Part shown: piece by piece, positions 59,553-64,000 of the stretch
Layout of the letters: each line of letters opens with the position of its first letter
Numbering within the stretch: position 1 is the first letter of the stretch
Origin: Mycobacterium senriense
Lineage (GTDB): Bacteria > Actinomycetota > Actinomycetes > Mycobacteriales > Mycobacteriaceae
NCBI RefSeq assembly: GCF_019668465.1
Contig: NZ_AP024828.1
Coordinates: 4,526,001 to 4,590,000 of the forward strand
DNA length: 64,000 nt
Direction: 5' to 3'
Made by a program: the position numbers and the translations under genes
Notes under the pieces: model-generated
Databases searched by the model: none
What the model saw: only the letters and a program-made list of their open reading frames with translations
Told to the model about the DNA's origin: nothing

Positions 59553-60022
59553 TAGCCTGAAGATCCTCCATCCTCACCCTGCTTGGGTCCGGTCAGAAAC
59601 ACCAAGCGGAACTTGCCAATCTGCACCTCGTCACCGTTGGCAAGCACCGCGGAGTCCACGGGCTCACGATTGACGTAAGTGCCGTTGAGACTACCAACGT
59701 CGACCACGCTGAATTCGTTGTTTTCCAACCTGAATTCGGCGTGCCGGCGGCTGACGGTCACGTCGTCGAGGAAAATGTCGCTGTCGGGGTGGCGGCCGGC
59801 GGACGTGGTGGGCTGGTCCAGCAAAAACCGCGATCCCGCATTCGGTCCACGTTTGACGACCAGCAACGCCGAGCCGGCGGGGAGTCCTTCGACTCCGGAT
59901 ACCGCGCTCTCGGTTCCCGCCTGTGCGGGAGCGTCCAGCTCGTTGAGGAAGTCGGCACGGAAGACAGAAGTCGTCTCTACCGTGACTTCGTCCGAATTCT
60001 GGTCGTTGTCCATGTCCGTCAC
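59552..60022 (-). CDS. garA: FHA-domain metabolic regulator GarA
   Basis: 156-aa regulator, orthologue of Rv1827. The N-terminal kinase site VTVETTSVF has Thr17/Thr18, equal to Thr21/Thr22 of M. tuberculosis GarA, phosphorylated by PknG/PknB. The FHA domain spans about 60-145 ([20 protein letters not shown] ... [17 protein letters not shown]). Unphosphorylated GarA binds and inhibits ketoglutarate-using enzymes and tunes glutamate metabolism. GTG 60022 keeps the MTDM N-terminus of the family. Confidence 0.96.
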   Translation of the reverse strand: MTDMDNDQNSDEVTVETTSVFRADFLNELDAPAQAGTESAVSGVEGLPAGSALLVVKRGPNAGSRFLLDQPTTSAGRHPDSDIFLDDVTVSRRHAEFRLENNEFSVVDVGSLNGTYVNREPVDSAVLANGDEVQIGKFRLVFLTGPKQGEDGGSSG

Positions 60023-60265
60023 GCGCTGCTCCTCACTGGCTGCTGTGGCGTTGTCTGGCCGGGCCGCTCGGCCGGCTTGTGCATCAGGTTTGTTTGCCCG
60101 ATATGCCGATTACTGCCGTTTCGTACGTTCAAGAGTCTTTCACGTGTCTTTCAGCGATCTTCGAGAGACTTCAAAGGTCGATGTGTCGACGGTACCGCGC
60201 ACCGGCTTCCAATGCGCCCACCACCTGACGATCCGAAACTTCGATTTCCCCGCACCCTGGCTGCA

Positions 60266-60284
60266 CCGCGCGCTGGCCGCGCGG
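60266..60284. terminator. Candidate gcvH terminator stem
   Basis: CCGCGCG (60266-60272) and CGCGCGG (60278-60284) form a 7-bp stem 24-42 bp after the gcvH stop. No T-tract; a weak call. Confidence 0.35.
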
Positions 60285-60307
60285 GGCTGCAGGGACATTA
60301 GCAATCG

Positions 60308-60706
60308 TCATTCGGTGAGCGTTCCGCGGTAGGCCTCCGCGTCGAGCAGCGAAGAAATGGCCGACTCCAATTCGCCGACATCGGATACCTGCACATCCAG
60401 CAACCAACCGCCCCCGTACGGGTCGGAGTTCACCAGTTGCGGACTGCCGTCCAGATCGCTGTTGACCGCGGACACTTTGCCCGACACCGGGGCGTAGAGG
60501 TCCGACACCGATTTCGTCGATTCGACCTCACCGAAGGATTCGCCCGCGGTCAGTTCGGTGCCCACGTCGGGCAGCTGAACGAAAACGACATCGCCCAACG
60601 CCGACTGCGCAAAATCGGTGATGCCCACGCGCACGGTGTCATCCCCACTTCGGCGAACCCATTCGTGTTCGGCGGTGTAGCGCAGATCGGGCGGGATATC
60701 GCTCAC
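60308..60706 (-). CDS. gcvH: Glycine cleavage system H protein
   Basis: 132-aa lipoyl carrier, orthologue of Rv1826. Lipoyl Lys65 in [16 protein letters not shown]-terminus [20 protein letters not shown]. It carries the aminomethyl group from GcvP to GcvT. GTG 60706 with AGGATC upstream; longer in-frame extension is not family-like. 285 bp of non-coding DNA separates it from garA downstream. Confidence 0.96.
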   Translation of the reverse strand: MSDIPPDLRYTAEHEWVRRSGDDTVRVGITDFAQSALGDVVFVQLPDVGTELTAGESFGEVESTKSVSDLYAPVSGKVSAVNSDLDGSPQLVNSDPYGGGWLLDVQVSDVGELESAISSLLDAEAYRGTLTE

Positions 60707-60734
60707 GGGTGATCCTGTTCTGTTCGGGTGGTGC

Positions 60735-61634
60735 TCACTTGACGGGCTGAGCGTATTGGTGCGGTTTTGGTTGCCGCAAGGTGGTGACGTCCACCCGGTC
60801 GGCCTGCTGAACGGACATTCGCCCACCGACGCGCTTGACGGCGTCCTGCGCGCCGCCGGGAATGTTCATGGCCGCGGCCAGGGTGGGTGGATCGCCAATT
60901 GCCAGAATCGAATACGACGGGGACAGGGTTTTGGAGTCGATGGTCAGCGACCCGGGCACACCCACCACCCACGTGTCGACACCTACCCGCACCGATTGGT
61001 GGGCGTCATTGACTTCGATCGCCTCGGCGCCGGCGGCGCGCAACTCGTTGATCACGTCGAGCATCGCCTCGGGCGAAACCCCGGGTCCGGGGTCCTCGAT
61101 GGTGATGGTGACGCCGGGGCCGGTGGCGCCGACCGCCCCGACCAGAATGGACAGCGCCGCCAGCCTGGACTGCGCGGATTGGATGGCGGCCTGGTCGTTG
61201 TTCCCGGACGCCTGCAATGAATTCAGCGTGTTCTGTAGCTCGTTCACTTCGGTGTTGAGCGTTCCTTCGCGCTGTCGCAGCGAATCCAGCAGCACCAAAA
61301 GGTCTGCGGGACGGGCAGTCTCCAGCGAGTCACCCGATTCGGTTTGGCGAACCTGGGTGACGATCGCCAGGCCCAGCAGCAGGCACAGCATGGCGGCCAG
61401 CGTCCCGAACGCCATCCGGGACCGACCGCCGCGCACCATGCCGGTCAGCCCGGTGCGGTGCAGCGGGTCGATTTCCGGGCGGGGGCTCTTCGCGGCCAGT
61501 TCGTGACGGCCGCGCGGTGCGCCCTGTTCCGGCGTCGTACCGGCCCTGGGGCGCCCAGGCCCGGTTGGTCCGTCATCACTTTGGCCGCCGGCGGCGCTTT
61601 GCCCGGCGTTGCGGTCTTCCGGATCCTGGCTCAC
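60735..61634 (-). CDS. DUF881 membrane-anchored protein (Rv1825 orthologue)
   Basis: 299-aa protein: cytoplasmic tail to about 72, one membrane helix ([20 protein letters not shown]), a coiled coil (about 105-145, [19 protein letters not shown]) and an extracytoplasmic DUF881 domain ([33 protein letters not shown]). Family homologue of Bacillus YlxW/YlxX, which sit near ftsZ. GTG 61634 with GAGG upstream. Gcv H gene is 28 bp downstream. Confidence 0.85.
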   Translation of the reverse strand: MSQDPEDRNAGQSAAGGQSDDGPTGPGRPRAGTTPEQGAPRGRHELAAKSPRPEIDPLHRTGLTGMVRGGRSRMAFGTLAAMLCLLLGLAIVTQVRQTESGDSLETARPADLLVLLDSLRQREGTLNTEVNELQNTLNSLQASGNNDQAAIQSAQSRLAALSILVGAVGATGPGVTITIEDPGPGVSPEAMLDVINELRAAGAEAIEVNDAHQSVRVGVDTWVVGVPGSLTIDSKTLSPSYSILAIGDPPTLAAAMNIPGGAQDAVKRVGGRMSVQQADRVDVTTLRQPKPHQYAQPVK

Positions 61635-61696
61635 GTTGACCTCACGGGGGTGATGGCGGCGCTCCTCTCCCCCGCACGCGGGTGAGGGTACCTCCC

Positions 61697-61716
61697 TGTG
61701 GGGGCGTGCCCCCACA
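61697..61716. repeat. GC-rich hairpin between DUF881 and DUF1290 genes
   Basis: TGTGGGGGC (61697-61705) and GCCCCCACA (61708-61716) form a 9-bp stem with a 2-nt loop. On the plus strand it is followed by tcgctttt. It lies in a 116-bp gap of an otherwise co-directional set. Confidence 0.5.
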
Positions 61717-61750
61717 TCGCTTTTCTACTCCGCATCGCCGCCGGCGCGCC

Positions 61751-62083
61751 TCACGCCCCGAACAGCCTGCGGCGCAGGGCGGCGGCGTTGCCGAAGATGC
61801 GGATGCCCAGCACGACGATGATGGCCGTGGACAACTGCGTACCGACGCCCAATTGGTCGCCGACGTAGACGATCAGGGCGGCCACGAAGACGTTGAACAC
61901 GAACGAAATCACGAACACCTTCGGGTCGAAAATCCGTTCCAGGTATGCACGTAACCCGCCGAACACCGCGTCCAGCGCCGCGACCACCGCGATCGGCAGA
62001 TACGGCTGCACCACCTCGGGCACCGCAGGGTGAAAAACCAGGCCGAGCACGATGCCGATCGCCAGGGCAGCGATACCGATCAT
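61751..62083 (-). CDS. DUF1290 small basic membrane protein (Rv1824 orthologue)
   Basis: 110-aa membrane protein of the Sbp/DUF1290 family with about three helices: IGIAALAIGIVLGLVFHP, YLPIAVVAALDAVFGGLRAY, VISFVFNVFVAALIVYVGDQ, then a conserved GTQLSTAIIVVLGIRIFGNA. Same trio (DUF881-DUF1290-DUF881) is found near cell-division genes in Firmicutes. Function unknown. Confidence 0.87.
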   Translation of the reverse strand: MIGIAALAIGIVLGLVFHPAVPEVVQPYLPIAVVAALDAVFGGLRAYLERIFDPKVFVISFVFNVFVAALIVYVGDQLGVGTQLSTAIIVVLGIRIFGNAAALRRRLFGA

Positions 62084-62138
62084 GCTCGACTTCCCGCCCG
62101 CATCTCACACAGGGGGAGGTGTCTGTTCAGGACTTTTC

Positions 62139-63065
62139 TCACTGTGGCCCAATCTGCTTGGCGAACTTGACATCCCGGATCGATCCGGCAGGAAGCGTTA
62201 GTCCGTCGGCGACGTCCACCGTAACCACGACACCGTAGGAGATCTGCAGGAGCCTCAGTCGCTGCATGCCGGGGCTGCTGTCGAAGACATCGCGCATCGC
62301 GCGCGGCGGCCCGATCGCCAGGACCGCGTACGGACTGCTGGTCGGGTTGTTGTCGACCAGGATCGCGCCGCCGGCCTGCCGGATGGTCACATTAGGCCCG
62401 ATCCGCACCCCGCCGACGGAAATGGCCTCGGCTCCGCTCGCCCACAACGAGTTGACCACTAACTGCAGATCGCGGTCCAGGATGATCTGCCTGCTGCCAC
62501 TGACCCGTTGCTTGGACACATCGGAAAGGTTCGGGCTGGCACCGGGATCGGTTACGGTCACCTTCAGGCCGGGTCCGATGACCGCGGTGCTCGCCGCGGG
62601 CAGGCTCAGCGCGTCAAGGCGTTTCAGCAGCCGCTGGCCCTCGGCGTCGTCGACCAGCGCGTGGCGCTGCACCTCGTCGACCCGTGTCGACAGCTCGCTG
62701 CGGCGCTTGTTCAGCTTGGCCGCAGAGCCCTCGGTGGACCGCACGTTGCCCAACAGCAGCTGCTTTTCGGAACGCACGCCGGGGGCCACCGAGCGGGCCT
62801 GGGTGACCGCGGCGGCGAAGACCGTCGCGATCAGCAGCGCCGCCAGCGCCTGCCAGAGCCAACCGAAGACGCGCCGGCGTCCGTCAAGCGGTGCGCCGGC
62901 GGCCTCGCGCCTGGCCGCCGCCGCCGCGTACCCCGGGTCGAGGTGCTCGGACAGCAGCGCGCGCAACAGCGACGGCACCGGGATTCGTTTGGGCCGCGGC
63001 GCCCCATGCGCGGCGTGGCCGGCGTTGGGGTCATAACCGCCGAGCAGGCGGTCCACGTCAGCCAT
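62139..63065 (-). CDS. DUF881 membrane-anchored protein (Rv1823 orthologue)
   Basis: 308-aa paralogue of the other DUF881 protein: one membrane helix at about 72-92 ([18 protein letters not shown]), a coiled coil (110-150) and the DUF881 domain ([39 protein letters not shown]). ATG 63065 ([13 protein letters not shown]) overlaps the pgsA2 3' end by 8 bp, so the genes are coupled. Confidence 0.86.
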   Translation of the reverse strand: MADVDRLLGGYDPNAGHAAHGAPRPKRIPVPSLLRALLSEHLDPGYAAAAARREAAGAPLDGRRRVFGWLWQALAALLIATVFAAAVTQARSVAPGVRSEKQLLLGNVRSTEGSAAKLNKRRSELSTRVDEVQRHALVDDAEGQRLLKRLDALSLPAASTAVIGPGLKVTVTDPGASPNLSDVSKQRVSGSRQIILDRDLQLVVNSLWASGAEAISVGGVRIGPNVTIRQAGGAILVDNNPTSSPYAVLAIGPPRAMRDVFDSSPGMQRLRLLQISYGVVVTVDVADGLTLPAGSIRDVKFAKQIGPQ

Positions 63066-63687
63066 GGTCGGCCACCTTCGCCGCGGTCGACGGGCGAGAA
63101 CCGCGGTCGACCTTGGGCATGCGCCGCACCACGAGCACCATCTGGACCGCATATTGCACGAACGCCCACAGATAGCCGTACATGCCCCAGATCAGGAAGG
63201 CCCACCCGCAGGCCCCGATCACCCGGCTCCACAGTGCGTCCCAGGTGCCCAGCAGCACCAGCGGAAAACCGGACATCAGCGCGAACGTCGCGGCCTTGCC
63301 GATGTAGGTCACCGGCAGCGCCGACAGTCCGCGGCTCCACAGCAGTGGCAGCGTCGCAGCCAACAGTCCGTCGCGCGCGAGCAGCACGATGACGAACCAC
63401 CAGGGCACGATCCCGCTGAATGCCAGCACGATGGGCACGGCCACCATGTAGAGGCGGTCGACCGCCGGGTCGAGCAGCACGCCGAGCCGGGAGGACTGGT
63501 CGAGCAGCCGGGCGATCTTCCCGTCGGCCCAGTCCGAGGCGCCGCTGAACATGAGAATCGCAACGGCCCACCCATTGGCGTGCGCGACCAGTAGGACGTA
63601 GATGAACACCGGGATCAGCGCCAGGCGGACAGCGCTGAGCACGTTGGGTACGGTCAGCACCCGGTTGGGCGGAAGCACCGGCTCCAT
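63058..63687 (-). CDS. pgsA2: CDP-alcohol phosphatidyltransferase PgsA2
   Basis: 209-aa membrane enzyme, orthologue of Rv1822, the second PgsA-type phosphatidylglycerophosphate synthase-like protein of mycobacteria. The CDP-alcohol transferase signature D-x2-D-G-x2-A-R ... G-x3-D-x3-D is seen as [19 protein letters not shown] then VLLDPAVDR. About five membrane helices. ATG 63687. Follows secA2 with 44 bp between them. Confidence 0.9.
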   Translation of the reverse strand: MEPVLPPNRVLTVPNVLSAVRLALIPVFIYVLLVAHANGWAVAILMFSGASDWADGKIARLLDQSSRLGVLLDPAVDRLYMVAVPIVLAFSGIVPWWFVIVLLARDGLLAATLPLLWSRGLSALPVTYIGKAATFALMSGFPLVLLGTWDALWSRVIGACGWAFLIWGMYGYLWAFVQYAVQMVLVVRRMPKVDRGSRPSTAAKVADHG

Positions 63688-63731
63688 GAGCCGTGACCTT
63701 AACGCGGAAGCGCCGCGGTCCGCACGACGGA

Positions 63732-64000
63732 CTAGCGGAAGACCCCGGGCAGGCTCAGGGTGGACAGGGTGTCGTCCGACAGCGGGTTGTCGTTGACCAT
63801 GTAGGTCCACGTCGACGTCGGCCGCGCCAGTTTGGACAGGTCCAGACCGGGCTCCTCTTCGAGGACGTTGGCCGTTTCGAACGTCTGCTGGGCCGCCTCG
63901 ATCGCGTCCGCGGCCAGCGACGCGAACGCGTCCACGGCCAACCGGTGAAACTCGTCCAGCGGGTTCTGCCGGCCCAGCGCCCGCAGGTGGATGCTCTCGC
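63732..64000 (-). CDS. secA2: Accessory Sec ATPase SecA2, C-terminal end only
   Basis: The last 89 codons of SecA2 (Rv1821), the accessory secretion ATPase for a subset of mycobacterial exported proteins. The sequence [20 protein letters not shown] and [20 protein letters not shown] to the end is highly typical. The rest lies beyond the window end. Confidence 0.93.
   Translation of the reverse strand, partial: ESIHLRALGRQNPLDEFHRLAVDAFASLAADAIEAAQQTFETANVLEEEPGLDLSKLARPTSTWTYMVNDNPLSDDTLSTLSLPGVFR

Noticed and set aside
60023..60307. Gene between garA and gcvH
   Set aside because: Open frames there are short and lack codon bias; only a weak terminator stem is seen.

Overview
The window is about 68% GC, compact, and free of insertion sequences, phage genes, CRISPR arrays, tRNAs and rRNAs. 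Gene content, order and protein sequences are those of a slow-growing Mycobacterium. Almost every gene has a recognisable M. tuberculosis relative, and the window runs through the H37Rv interval Rv1878 (glnA3) to Rv1821 (secA2) in inverted orientation. Several points suggest a Mycobacterium avium-complex-like species: an intact oxyR-ahpC-ahpD cluster followed by a GH13 glycosidase in this interval, an Apa/FAP protein with DPNA/PPP repeats, no urease genes between ndh and the hotdog thioesterase, and a retained lon and phosphoketolase. The species call is inference; the genus is clear.

Layout. 1-5417: the 3'-truncated glnA3, an F420-type LLM oxidoreductase, an AhpD-fold protein, an EmrB-type 14-TM exporter with a winged-helix tail, and bfrA. 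bfrA and a bfd-type ferredoxin are divergent around two tandem IdeR boxes. 5947-13134: an enoyl-CoA isomerase-like protein, Rv1875- and Rv1874-like proteins, the oxyR/ahpCD peroxide-defence locus with a GH13 enzyme, a DUF1810 protein and lldD2. 13259-19265: lon, a deazaflavin-type protein, a TfoX-like gene broken by one TGA codon, an HhH protein, a DUF72 protein and a ferredoxin-reductase-like flavoprotein. 19269-25424: three leftward genes (epimerase/PEP-synthase-like fusion, thiolase, tandem family III CoA-transferase). 25631-30856: uppP, an SDR, phosphoketolase and a CPBP protease. 30864-36309: adhA, a GlsB-like membrane protein, apa and the molybdate importer modABC. 36492-41911: a degenerate SDR, an LLM protein, ndh, a thioesterase, and blaI with a BlaR1-like M56 protease. 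42012-48346: gnd1, guaB1, an IdeR-box-preceded mbtK, and two overlapping CNNM/CBS membrane proteins. 48628-54096: glcB, an Rv1836c-like VWA protein and a haloalkane dehalogenase-like hydrolase. 54109-64000: gcvP under a tandem glycine riboswitch, then (reading upstream) the MerR regulator ResR/McdR, a DUF151 nuclease, a second MerR, garA, gcvH, the DUF881-DUF1290-DUF881 trio, pgsA2 and the C-terminus of secA2.

Functional themes. Iron and redox control are prominent: bfrA/bfd and mbtK carry IdeR boxes, and oxyR/ahpCD has an intact regulator. Central carbon and one-carbon metabolism is also well represented: glcB, gcvP/gcvH with GarA, gnd1, phosphoketolase, lldD2 and ndh. I found no wholly new multi-gene defence or biosynthetic system. 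The most noteworthy items are the nonsense-interrupted TfoX gene, the epimerase/PEP-synthase-like fusion, mbtK placed next to guaB1 with its own iron box, several strong intergenic stem-loops and small repeats that look like dispersed elements, and a 60-bp duplication that includes the phosphoketolase stop codon.
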